From contig NZ_WMJX01000004.1 of NCBI RefSeq assembly GCF_009711045.1, positions 63,259 to 127,258 of the forward strand: a stretch of 64,000 bases of DNA, written 5' to 3'. Positions 36,577 to 44,706 of this stretch are shown here, piece by piece (the first letter of the stretch is position 1; each line of letters opens with the position of its first letter). The notes below the pieces were generated by a model. That model searched no databases, was not told the origin of the DNA, and was given only the letters and a program-made list of their open reading frames with translations. The stretch comes from Myroides albus. Lineage in GTDB: Bacteria > Bacteroidota > Bacteroidia > Flavobacteriales > Flavobacteriaceae. Made by a program: the position numbers and the translations under genes.

Positions 36577-37212
36577 ATGAAACAAATATATATTTCGTGT
36601 AGCTTTTCTATGCAAAAGGAGCTTAGAGAAGTGATGAATCAACTAAAATATCAGATAGATACGATAGGTTATCGCCCTTTTGTGTTTATAGAGCACTATA
36701 AGTTTGAATTTCATCAAGAGAAAGAGATGATGAGGCAAGCGATGAAGGATATTGATGAGAGTTGTTGTTTGTTTGCAGAGACTACAGATAAGGGAATTGG
36801 TATAGGGATAGAAGCAGGATATGCTAAAGCACAAGGCAAACCTGTAGTCTATCTACGTCAGGCTGACGCATCACATTCTACTACAATGTCTGGTATATCG
36901 GATTATCATATTCTCTATCACAACATAGAGGATTTGGGCAGACAAGTAAAAGAACTGCTATTTCAAATACAATTAGAGGTAGAATTAAGAAAGTATATTT
37001 TAGATTTAGTACGTGAAGAAAAACAGGCTTTTACAAAAGAAGTATTAGCTTACTTAAAAGATTACAAGTTGAAAGGCGGAGGACAAGAAAGAGCGGTAGA
37101 GATACTTACAGCATTGGGCAATGTATATGATGGAGTCCCTCAGTGGAGAGATAAGATAGAGGATGTATTAGATATGATGACAGGGAATTGTTCACCTAAG
37201 TGGAGAGTGTGA
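36577..37212 (+). CDS. Nucleoside 2-deoxyribosyltransferase-like protein with extra C-terminal domain
   Basis: 211 residues. The N-terminal about 130 residues have a Rossmann-like layout (MKQIYISCSF, then ESCCLFAETT, then GIGIGIEAGYAKAQGKPVVYL). The EAGYA motif with Glu79 corresponds to the nucleophile region of nucleoside deoxyribosyltransferases and related TIR/SLOG-like nucleotide-processing domains. The C-terminal part (about 135-211) is helical, with GGGQERAVEILTALG and VLDMMTGNC, and is not part of the usual enzyme. Such domains occur in nucleotide salvage and in defence systems. It is transcribed towards the SWIM gene 38 bp downstream. Confidence 0.65.
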   Translation: MKQIYISCSFSMQKELREVMNQLKYQIDTIGYRPFVFIEHYKFEFHQEKEMMRQAMKDIDESCCLFAETTDKGIGIGIEAGYAKAQGKPVVYLRQADASHSTTMSGISDYHILYHNIEDLGRQVKELLFQIQLEVELRKYILDLVREEKQAFTKEVLAYLKDYKLKGGGQERAVEILTALGNVYDGVPQWRDKIEDVLDMMTGNCSPKWRV

Positions 37213-37222
37213 GAAGAGTAAG

Positions 37223-37230
37223 TATATTTG
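37223..37230 (+). promoter_or_regulatory. Candidate -7 box for the first SWIM gene
   Basis: TATATTTG matches TAnnTTTG, 20 bp before the ATG at 37251, allowing transcription separate from the deoxyribosyltransferase-like gene. Confidence 0.45.
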
Positions 37231-37250
37231 TAGATAGAAAAAAGTAAAAG

Positions 37251-38927
37251 ATGACAATAGCACAGTTATTAAAATTTGTAGAAAGAGCTACTGTAAGAAA
37301 AGCAGCCCAATTATCTATACGTGAAGTAGAGGAGGAGAGTAAAGGACACTGGATAGCATTTGTAGATGATAAAGAGGAAAGTTATGATGTACAGATTGTT
37401 ATTGAGGGGAAACAAGTCCTTAGTAGAAGTTGTGAATGTGAGATTGACAATATAGTTATGTGTTCACACCAGACTAAGCTACTCATGGCAATAAATGATG
37501 CCTTAAAAGGGAAGAAAATTGCTACGAAACCTGTTGTGAAAAAAGCTTTGAGTAAAAAGAAAGTAAGCGAAAGTGTAGCATTACTTCAAGATGTTAGCCA
37601 GGAGGAGGTATATACATGGCTGACTGAATTGTTTAAGAAAAATAAGGAGGTAGAGCAGGAGTTTATATTGACTTTTAAAAAACAAGATATTGCTGAGTAT
37701 ACTGTAGATATCGTGGATAAAATATTGAAAGATATTTATACTTCTGTTTTTGGAAAAAGAAAGAATGCTGATACTAAAGATATTAAGAAGCTGGTAGATT
37801 TGGTTTCACTTGCATTAGAGCCAGTGGATAAATACATCGTTGTTAATATAACAAAACCTATTGCTTTAGAACTTTATTTAAAGATAATGTCTTCTCTATT
37901 TACGTTAAAGTATAGTGTGAATTATACAAGTAAACGAGTTGATACGTATATGAATAAGTTTGTTGAAAGATATGTATTAGCATTATTAAATGTCAAAGAC
38001 CAAGATGTTGTCAAGAAAACGATAATCAATTTATTGAAACAACTGTATGAGCCTAAGAATAGTTTACAATACAGTCTAGTCTCTGCATTAGTTATAGAAC
38101 TATACGAAAGTAAAGATGAGAGATATACTTCTCTTTGTGGGGATGAGGTAGTGAAAATAATGAAGCATTATCAAGATAATAATTATGTTGTTGAGATAGA
38201 GATGTATTTGTTCTTTTTGATAATAGCTGTTGAACAACAAGTTTTAAAAGATTGTTATAAATTGTTTAAACCAGTTAGGTTTCAGAATGAATACAATTTG
38301 CTATTACTAAAAGGGTTAATGGATATAGATGTTAAACTAGTAGAGGAGTATTGTTTAAAAATAATAGAGAGTAATATTCAGATAGAGTATAATGAGCCAT
38401 ATCTAGAGATACTAGAAGAGATTTATGAGAATAATGGGGATAAAAGTGGTATAGCAAACATAAAAAAGCAACTTTTCTTTCAGACCTATGACCTTGAAGA
38501 TTATAATTATGTAATTAAGTATTTAAAGGATCCGGAAGAGGTTAAGAGGTTTAGAACTAAAGTTTTAAGTATTTTAAGAAATAACTTTCATCATGCAAAA
38601 TCAGCCTCTATGTTGTATTTTGCAATTCTGGAAACAGAGCATAATTATAAGAAAATGCTGGAAGTACTAACTAGAGATGTTCCTCAAGATGTAATGTGGG
38701 CTTATGGTGAACAGATGTGTAAGTTTAATGCTGCATCGTACTTAGACAAGGTTATGAGCATTGGACAAACTCCTGTTTATCCTAGATATACTGATGAAAG
38801 ATTGGCTGAGTTTATTGTAGAGAAATTTTCAACAAAAGATATCGTGCAGAAATTGATGAAGTATAGGTATACAGATGGAAGTTTGAATAAAAAGATCAAG
38901 ACACTTGTCGAGAAAAAACAAAAGTAG
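37251..38927 (+). CDS. SWIM zinc-finger protein, long form
   Basis: 558 residues. The SWIM motif CxCx7CxH is complete: Cys61, Cys63, Cys71 and His73 (CECEIDNIVMCSH). It follows a beta-strand pair, HWIAFVDDKEESYDVQIVI. After a basic linker (about 85-110) the rest is a long helical region. SWIM domains bind nucleic acid or protein. In E. coli the SWIM protein YehQ is encoded near DUF4132 YehI and a MoxR ATPase. The 338-residue protein encoded at 40902 is a paralogue. The stop is 6 bp before the SUKH-like gene. Confidence 0.85.
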   Translation: MTIAQLLKFVERATVRKAAQLSIREVEEESKGHWIAFVDDKEESYDVQIVIEGKQVLSRSCECEIDNIVMCSHQTKLLMAINDALKGKKIATKPVVKKALSKKKVSESVALLQDVSQEEVYTWLTELFKKNKEVEQEFILTFKKQDIAEYTVDIVDKILKDIYTSVFGKRKNADTKDIKKLVDLVSLALEPVDKYIVVNITKPIALELYLKIMSSLFTLKYSVNYTSKRVDTYMNKFVERYVLALLNVKDQDVVKKTIINLLKQLYEPKNSLQYSLVSALVIELYESKDERYTSLCGDEVVKIMKHYQDNNYVVEIEMYLFFLIIAVEQQVLKDCYKLFKPVRFQNEYNLLLLKGLMDIDVKLVEEYCLKIIESNIQIEYNEPYLEILEEIYENNGDKSGIANIKKQLFFQTYDLEDYNYVIKYLKDPEEVKRFRTKVLSILRNNFHHAKSASMLYFAILETEHNYKKMLEVLTRDVPQDVMWAYGEQMCKFNAASYLDKVMSIGQTPVYPRYTDERLAEFIVEKFSTKDIVQKLMKYRYTDGSLNKKIKTLVEKKQK

Positions 38928-38933
38928 ATAGTA

Positions 38934-39572
38934 ATGAAACAAGCAATTTTAGATAGAATAAAGGCTTTAGGTGGAGATATTAGTCAAGTAAAAGGAAAGT
39001 CATTACAAGAAGACTTAATGGCGATTACTTTTAATACTGTACTATACCAGCGACCAGAAGATACAGCATGGGCAAAAGCAGATGAACAAGAGCCTATCTG
39101 TGGGTTAGCAGAGTACATAGACAAGCATCAGGAGTTGATTAATATAGACAGAAAAGTTTTCTACGATAAAATGATTGCAGACTATTATGTAATAACTAAG
39201 GAAGGTAGAGGGCAGATGTTTTGGACAGCAACTCCTTTTACACCCTATAAGGAAGGAACAGATGATTATGAGGAGTGGAGTAGTGATTTTTTACGTGAAG
39301 AAGAGGTGGATCTTACTGAGATTATTTCTGCTACAGGGTTAAAACAGCCTGAAATGATGGAGTTGTTTTATAGTTATAGTTTTCCTGATCAGTTTTATAT
39401 TTGTATAGACGATCCCAATCAAGACAATCCTACATTATTTGGTACTGATCATGAGGTTTTCTTTAGAGAAGTGACTAATGAAGGAAGTTTAGAGGAATTT
39501 ATGCAAAAGTTTATGACTCCACAGGAGCTAATTAATATAGTTAACAAGGCATTCGAGGATATGTTTAAATGA
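38934..39572 (+). CDS. SMI1/KNR4 (SUKH)-like protein
   Basis: 212 residues, cytoplasmic and acidic. The recognisable part is the C-terminal third: SFPDQFYICIDDPNQDNPTL, then FGTDHEVFFREVTNEGSLEEF and MTPQELI. This resembles Bacteroidota proteins annotated as SMI1/KNR4 family. SUKH proteins are often immunity proteins to polymorphic toxins, but many are housekeeping or unknown, and no toxin gene is nearby. It is translationally close to the SWIM gene (6 bp), suggesting joint expression. Confidence 0.6.
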   Translation: MKQAILDRIKALGGDISQVKGKSLQEDLMAITFNTVLYQRPEDTAWAKADEQEPICGLAEYIDKHQELINIDRKVFYDKMIADYYVITKEGRGQMFWTATPFTPYKEGTDDYEEWSSDFLREEEVDLTEIISATGLKQPEMMELFYSYSFPDQFYICIDDPNQDNPTLFGTDHEVFFREVTNEGSLEEFMQKFMTPQELINIVNKAFEDMFK

Positions 39573-39684
39573 CTTGTTGATTAGTAAGTGTTTTCTGTAG
39601 GTTAATAAAAGAAAAAGGTATTGTTTTTAGCTTGCTTTTTAGAAATTGTATATTCAAATTAGCTGATTGTATAAAAGGGTGGTT

Positions 39685-40155
39685 ATGAGAAAGTTGTTTG
39701 TTTTTTTAAGTCTCTTATTCACCTGTATTTGCTTTGGGCAAAGTGATTGGAGAGCGTATAAACCAATTGTGAATATGGGGTATCAATTCAATTCTCACAG
39801 TCAAGTTTACGCTGGTTTAGAATATAGTTTTATTTCTGGAACGCGATTAACAGAAAGGTGGAATTTTGTAGGAGCAGGTGTAATGGCAACTCCCTATCGA
39901 GATAAGTGGTATTGGTTACCTTACGCAGATTTTACAAGAAGCAATGGCTTAGCATTTATTTCAACTCGTTTATCTACACATCACATACAGCCTCAAATAG
40001 GTGTAACTATGCTAAATTTGTTAGATATTGGAGTTGGATATTCTTTTGCATTTAAACAAAGTGTTAGTAATCCTGTTATTAAAGGGTTTACTTTGTCTTT
40101 TAAGTTGAGAATCACAAAGGATAAGTCTAATTATCTTGAAGTTATGAGATATTAA
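39685..40155 (+). CDS. Small outer-membrane beta-barrel protein
   Basis: 156 residues from the ATG at 39685; an upstream TTG reading adds six residues before the signal and is disfavoured. The signal peptide MRKLFVFLSLLFTCICFGQ is followed by alternating strands (VYAGLEYSFISGTRL, WLPYADFTRSNGLAF, ITLSFKLRI-like end GFTLSFKLRI). It probably forms a small barrel of about eight strands. No family name is recognised. Confidence 0.7.
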   Translation: MRKLFVFLSLLFTCICFGQSDWRAYKPIVNMGYQFNSHSQVYAGLEYSFISGTRLTERWNFVGAGVMATPYRDKWYWLPYADFTRSNGLAFISTRLSTHHIQPQIGVTMLNLLDIGVGYSFAFKQSVSNPVIKGFTLSFKLRITKDKSNYLEVMRY

Positions 40156-40252
40156 TTGACAGGAACATAAGCGTTCTATTTAGTTATAAACTAGTAATTT
40201 CATTCTAAGGATAACGATATATTACCTTTGATAATATTTATTAGCTTGTAGG

Positions 40253-40284
40253 TTGGGTGTAGTAGTATTAAATATTTACTTTTG
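40253..40284 (+). promoter_or_regulatory. Good -33/-7 promoter for the DUF2004-like gene
   Basis: TTGG (40253-40256) and TACTTTTG (40277-40284) are separated by 20 bp, close to the Bacteroidota optimum. The ATG follows 23 bp later. Confidence 0.6.
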
Positions 40285-40307
40285 AGCAGAACTAAAACAA
40301 TAGGAAT

Positions 40308-40712
40308 ATGAAATATACAGCTGAACATTTTATCCCTTCAGAGTATGATGAGCAAACAATTGAGTGTATTATTGATTTTCAAGATCAACCTGTGATCCTA
40401 AGTATCTATAACGGAGATGATAACTTGGAAGATATTTTGGTAGATGTAAACAAGACAATGGAAGATTTTGAGCATTTGAATAAAAGAGGTGTTCGCTTGA
40501 TTACAGATGAATTGTTTGATGCCTACACAAAGAAAAGTGCTATAACAGAAGAGGAGTTTATGGAAGACATAAAATTAGTGTCTTTATACTTTACAGGAGA
40601 TCAGGAAGTAGAGTTTACTTATGAGGGAAACAAAGAGCTTTTTGGCGAACATATCTTGACTATTTCTTTAGTTGAAGGACACTTTGAAGATGGTGTTGCT
40701 ATAGATGGATAA
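40308..40712 (+). CDS. Small acidic protein, DUF2004/DUF6985-like
   Basis: 134 residues, very acidic, cytoplasmic. Alternating strands (CIIDFQDQPVILSIYNG) are followed by a helix pair with ITEEEFMEDIKLVSLYF, and a C-terminal strand pair ELFGEHILTISLVEGHFEDG. The GEHxLxIxL motif resembles the DUF2004/DUF6985/DUF2262 group, which is of unknown function and often sits near SUKH-like genes. The family assignment is tentative. It has its own promoter and terminator. Confidence 0.6.
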   Translation: MKYTAEHFIPSEYDEQTIECIIDFQDQPVILSIYNGDDNLEDILVDVNKTMEDFEHLNKRGVRLITDELFDAYTKKSAITEEEFMEDIKLVSLYFTGDQEVEFTYEGNKELFGEHILTISLVEGHFEDGVAIDG

Positions 40713-40740
40713 AAAGTTTAAAGCGCAGCAATAATATAAT

Positions 40741-40780
40741 AAAGAGGTTGACAGAATAATATCATGTTAACCTCTTTTGT
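40741..40780 (+). terminator. Terminator after the DUF2004-like gene
   Basis: AAAGAGGTTGACA (40741-40753) pairs with TGTTAACCTCTTT (40765-40777), with one G-U pair, and is followed by TTG. Confidence 0.65.
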
Positions 40781-40864
40781 TTAATATAGTAGTATTGGAC
40801 AGATTAATTACTGCAAGTTTGCTGTATTTTAAGCAGAGTATTTTTTTATTTGTCAAGGGAAGAT

Positions 40865-40872
40865 TAGATTTG
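40865..40872 (+). promoter_or_regulatory. Candidate -7 box for the second SWIM gene
   Basis: TAGATTTG matches TAnnTTTG, 29 bp before the ATG at 40902. This argues against the GTG-initiated reading from 40881. Confidence 0.4.
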
Positions 40873-40901
40873 TATAGTGTGTGTTTGACAAGAAAGTAAT
40901 T

Positions 40902-41918
40902 ATGACCATTCAAGAATTTTTAAAAAAGCAAAGTAGACAAGACTTAAGTAAATCTAAGAAATTCCCTGTTAGAGAGTTGGAGTTAGATCCAAAGGGCAAA
41001 TACATTGCTTTTGTTGATGATGCGGAGCACAGTTTTGATGTTTCTATTGTTTTGGATGGCGAAGTAATTATTGTCTCGGACTGTGATTGTCATGTACAAG
41101 AAGATAGTTGTTTGCATAAAATAGCTGTGGTAATGGCTATTAAAAATAAGTTTACTGAACAAAAGCGACTTACAAAAAGCAAGCAAACCAAAGGTAGAAA
41201 AGCAAAGCTAACAGAAAGCGACGAATTGTTATTACAGATGGACAAAGATGTTTTGGTGCATTGGTTAAAAGAGGTGTTTAAAAAGAATAAACCTTTCGAG
41301 AAGCAGTTCTTACTTACCTTTGGAAAGAAAGAAATTAGCTATACACCAGAGCAAGTAAAGGAGACAACCGAACAAGTTATTGCCTCGGTAGCTGGTAAGC
41401 GAAAAACATTAGAAGCTGTTAAGATAAAAAAGATATTAGATCTACTAACTATTGCCTTGGAGCCAGTGGAGACTTTTGTTGTGGCAAATATCAATAAACC
41501 TATTGCTTATAAGATTTTTTCAACTTTTTTAGATACCCTTTATGCCTTTGATCATAGGGTATCTCATTATAGTAAAAAACTTGGTGTGTACGTTGATGAA
41601 TATATTGAACGATTTGCTTTGTCGATTAATAATATACAAGATGATAAACAGTGGAGGCATATTGTAGAGATACAACTTCACAGGCTTTTTGAATTGCCGT
41701 ATTTGACTAATAAGGAATATGATTATATGTTGGTGCAGTATATTTATCTAACAGCAAGTCACCAGCGTATGAATCAATATGTAGACTTGCTAAAAGAAAT
41801 ACTACTTGCTAAGTCCTCTAAACGTTATTTGTTCAGAAATGACTTTACACAGTTTCTTTTAAAAGTGTCAGCCAAGCACAATATTTACCAAGATGTAAGG
41901 GTATTCTTTGATAATTGA
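40902..41918 (+). CDS. SWIM zinc-finger protein, short paralogue
   Basis: 338 residues, clearly homologous to the N-terminal 60% of the SWIM protein encoded at 37251. Both begin MTI, both have KG-x-x-IAFVDD, and the zinc ligands Cys61, Cys63, Cys70 and His72 (CDCHVQEDSCLH) are conserved with one residue less in the loop. Shared downstream blocks include NINKPIA versus NITKPIA. It ends about 220 residues earlier. The following sequence does not encode the missing part in any frame I read, so it is a C-terminal truncation or a natural short form. Confidence 0.85.
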   Translation: MTIQEFLKKQSRQDLSKSKKFPVRELELDPKGKYIAFVDDAEHSFDVSIVLDGEVIIVSDCDCHVQEDSCLHKIAVVMAIKNKFTEQKRLTKSKQTKGRKAKLTESDELLLQMDKDVLVHWLKEVFKKNKPFEKQFLLTFGKKEISYTPEQVKETTEQVIASVAGKRKTLEAVKIKKILDLLTIALEPVETFVVANINKPIAYKIFSTFLDTLYAFDHRVSHYSKKLGVYVDEYIERFALSINNIQDDKQWRHIVEIQLHRLFELPYLTNKEYDYMLVQYIYLTASHQRMNQYVDLLKEILLAKSSKRYLFRNDFTQFLLKVSAKHNIYQDVRVFFDN

Positions 41919-42010
41919 TATACTTGTTTTTTTTATTGTTTGTAATTTTATCTTGTTTGTTAGCGATGTTTTAGTACATTAGTAACCAGTGAATTCCTTA
42001 TAATCAAGAA

Positions 42011-42625
42011 ATGGCATATATGAAAAGAATAATAGTTAGTTGCTTTGTAACTTTGGCACTCTTAGGTTCTGTACAAGCACAGCAAACCAAGAAAGAGGAT
42101 AACAGTAAATTACTCTTAGGTATAAAAGCAGGGTTTAATCGTTCAATACTGACTAATCACGATGACTTTTTAGGAAAGTCTGGATTTCATATAGGTTTTG
42201 TTGCAGAGAAATTTGTTACTTCTAATATCTCGCTACAAACAGAATTGATGTATTCTACTTTAGGAGCAAATTTTACATCAACAGATTTTATACCTAATAA
42301 TTTTGATGGTAAGGTTACTTTAAACTATTTGTCTATTCCTATTATGGCAAAGTTTTACCTCTACAAAGGCTTTAATTTACAAATGGGACCGCAGCTAAGC
42401 TTTGCATTACATACCAAGTCGAAGTTTGATGGGTATTCTTATTATGAAAATAAGAAGATTGAAAAAACAGATTTTGCTGTTAATTTTGGTCTGGGATATG
42501 AGTTTGATAATCGTGTCTTTATTGAGACTCGTGGAATATTTGGAGTTACAAATGTCATTAAACTTGAAGATGACGAGAGTAAGAATTTTGGAGTACAGTT
42601 TTCGATTGGTTATAAATTTAACTAA
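42011..42625 (+). CDS. Outer-membrane beta-barrel protein (PorT-like family)
   Basis: 204 residues. The signal peptide MKRIIVSCFVTLALLGSVQA probably starts at the second ATG (42020), since MAY adds nothing. The mature part has eight or so strands typical of PF13568-type OMP_b-brl_2/PorT proteins: GIKAGFNRSIL, ISLQTELMYSTLGANF, LNYLSIPIMAKFYLYKGFNL and VQFSIGYKFN at the end. The family is broad; the specific role is unknown. Confidence 0.85.
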   Translation: MAYMKRIIVSCFVTLALLGSVQAQQTKKEDNSKLLLGIKAGFNRSILTNHDDFLGKSGFHIGFVAEKFVTSNISLQTELMYSTLGANFTSTDFIPNNFDGKVTLNYLSIPIMAKFYLYKGFNLQMGPQLSFALHTKSKFDGYSYYENKKIEKTDFAVNFGLGYEFDNRVFIETRGIFGVTNVIKLEDDESKNFGVQFSIGYKFN

Positions 42626-42635
42626 ACAATACAGT

Positions 42636-42667
42636 AAAGGCTTTCTATGAAATAGATGGCCTTTTTT
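42636..42667 (+). terminator. Terminator after the PorT-like gene
   Basis: AAAGGC (42636-42641) pairs with GCCTTT (42659-42664). An inner CTAT/ATAG pair extends the hairpin, and a T-run follows. Confidence 0.65.
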
Positions 42668-42732
42668 TATGCTTATTTTAGAGGATCTAATTCAATAAAG
42701 TTGTTAACTTAGGAAACTTAAACAACAACACT

Positions 42733-44124
42733 ATGTTCAATAAAGATACTTATATAAAACGCAGACAAAATTTAGTAAACAATGTACAGTCAAAAGGTAT
42801 ATTGTTATTCTTTGGAAATATTGAAAACCCTGTAAATTTTGAAGATAATACCTATCACTTTAGACAGGATAGTACTTTTTTATACTACTTTGGTATCCAA
42901 CAACCAAAATTAGCAGCGATTATTGATTTAGACGAGAATAAATCAATTGTATTTGGAAATGAAATGTCAATCGATGAGATTGTGTGGATGGGACGTCAAG
43001 AAACATTAAAAGATAAATGTGAAAAATCAGGAGTTTTAGATGTTCGCCCCTACGCAGATTTAGCTACTTATTTGGCTACTGCTTTAAGTGTTAAGCGTCC
43101 TATTCATTACCTGCCACCTTATCAATCAGTAAATAAAATCTTATTAAGCGAATTATTACAAATTTCACTTGGAGATTTTAAAGCTTCTGTGGCTATGATT
43201 CAGGCTATTGTAAAACAAAGAGAAATCAAGGAGTCACAAGAGATTGAGCAGATTGAGAGTGCCCTTAAAGTTTCTACCCAAATGCACTTATTGGCTATGC
43301 AAATGGCAAGACCTGGAGCTAAAGAATATGAGATTGTGAGTGCTATCGAACATGTGGCTGGAAGTCATAATTGTGAGCTTGCTTATCCTTCTATTGTAAC
43401 TGTGAATGGGGGGATATTACACAATCATTATAAAATGAATACCCTTGAGTCAGGTAGGTTGTTATTAAACGACTCTGGGTGTGAGACATCAATGGGCTAT
43501 GCATCAGATTTGACGCGTACCTATCCTGTGGATAAAACTTTTACATCAGAGCAACGTGATCTGTACAATATAGTTTTGAACTCTTTTGAGGGCGCTAAGG
43601 CAGAACTTAAAGCTGGAGTAAAATATAAAAACGTACACCTAAAAGCCTGTGAGATATTAGCGCAGGGGCTAATAGATTTTGGTTTGATGAAAGGAAACGC
43701 ACAAGATGCTGTAGCTAATCATGCCCATACGATGTTCTTCCAATGTGGATTAGGACATATGATGGGATTAGATGTACACGATATGGAAGACTTAGGTGAA
43801 CAATATGTTGGATATACCGCTGAAGAGCCTAAGGATACAAAACAGTTTGGTATTAAGTCGCTTCGTTTGGGAAAAGAATTAAAAGCAGGACATGTACTAA
43901 CGGTAGAGCCAGGTATTTACTTTATCCCAGAGTTAATCGAGATGTGGCAGGCAGAGAATAAATACGCGGAGTTTATTAATTATGAAAAACTCAATAAGTT
44001 TAAAGACTTTGGAGGTATTCGTATAGAGGATAACTTTTTAATTAACAATGACGGTTATAAACATCTCGGACCTGAATTGATTAAAACAGTAACAGAAATT
44101 GAAGATTATAAAAGACAGTTCTAA
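42733..44124 (+). CDS. pepP: Xaa-Pro aminopeptidase (M24B, aminopeptidase P)
   Basis: 463 residues. Dinuclear metal enzyme removing N-terminal residues before proline. An N-terminal creatinase-like domain (about 1-165) is followed by the pita-bread domain with the metal ligands visible: Asp in LLNDSGCE and SDLTRTYPV, His in CGLGHMMGLDVHD, and Glu in TVEPGIYF and GGIRIEDNFL. It is cytoplasmic, with no signal. It stands alone with a terminator behind it. Confidence 0.95.
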   Translation: MFNKDTYIKRRQNLVNNVQSKGILLFFGNIENPVNFEDNTYHFRQDSTFLYYFGIQQPKLAAIIDLDENKSIVFGNEMSIDEIVWMGRQETLKDKCEKSGVLDVRPYADLATYLATALSVKRPIHYLPPYQSVNKILLSELLQISLGDFKASVAMIQAIVKQREIKESQEIEQIESALKVSTQMHLLAMQMARPGAKEYEIVSAIEHVAGSHNCELAYPSIVTVNGGILHNHYKMNTLESGRLLLNDSGCETSMGYASDLTRTYPVDKTFTSEQRDLYNIVLNSFEGAKAELKAGVKYKNVHLKACEILAQGLIDFGLMKGNAQDAVANHAHTMFFQCGLGHMMGLDVHDMEDLGEQYVGYTAEEPKDTKQFGIKSLRLGKELKAGHVLTVEPGIYFIPELIEMWQAENKYAEFINYEKLNKFKDFGGIRIEDNFLINNDGYKHLGPELIKTVTEIEDYKRQF

Positions 44125-44144
44125 AAAGTAAAGTATAGATTTGA

Positions 44145-44175
44145 AAAGCCCAAGAGCATTGCTTTTGGGCTTTTT
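44145..44175 (+). terminator. Terminator after the aminopeptidase gene
   Basis: AAAGCCCAA (44145-44153) pairs with TTGGGCTTT (44165-44173), with a short T-run. It also lies beyond the stop of the convergent gene at 44195. Confidence 0.8.
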
Positions 44176-44194
44176 ATATAGTAGTATTTTAATC

Positions 44195-44539
44195 TTATTT
44201 GAGAAATTTTAAAAAGGCATAACTCTTTCTATTGTGTAAATAATTAAGTGTGTCTTCGTGTGTATAGGCTTCTTTTTCAAAACTGATGCATCGATAGGCA
44301 TGAAAAGAGTCTTTATTCTTTATAAAGTGGTAGGTAAACTCAATGACATACCAGATAAAGAATGGGATAATCAATAATTCCAACTGTTGTTTTAAATGGA
44401 TGCATTCATGTTGAATTAAAATGTGATTATCAATCTCTTGTTTATCTTTTAGGATAATAAAAGGAAAGATAGTTAGTCCGTCGAATTGTTTAGGTAGTAG
44501 ATTCTTTATAATCAATATCCTATTGGGATGGATTAGCAT
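44195..44539 (-). CDS. Small HExxH-containing protein, possibly a membrane-associated metallopeptidase-like domain
   Basis: 114 residues. It contains QHECIHLKQQLELL (His44, Glu45, His48) followed by a hydrophobic segment LLIIPFFIWYVIEFTYHF, and a downstream FEKEAYTHED with a glutamate in a possible third-ligand position. The HExxH-to-membrane-helix order recalls a minimal M48/M56-type peptidase. At this size it may have lost or never had activity. No family name is recognised. Confidence 0.65.
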   Translation of the reverse strand: MLIHPNRILIIKNLLPKQFDGLTIFPFIILKDKQEIDNHILIQHECIHLKQQLELLIIPFFIWYVIEFTYHFIKNKDSFHAYRCISFEKEAYTHEDTLNYLHNRKSYAFLKFLK

Positions 44540-44706
44540 AATGTATGTTTTTTGTAATATTTAAAGGTAATTGATTTATAGTGAATCTCGAATATTGTGA
44601 ATAAAAATTAAATATGTAAATATTCTATGTAAGTTCTGTAATAAGTTTGATAGTCAAAGCGTTTACCTTTATAGCAACGGATATTCACCTTATAAAATAT
44701 AGCATA

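Noticed and set aside
41919..42010. Missing C-terminal part of the short SWIM protein in another frame
   Set aside because: The sequence after the stop is AT-rich and shows no similarity to the long paralogue in any frame I read, so a simple frameshift does not explain the truncation.
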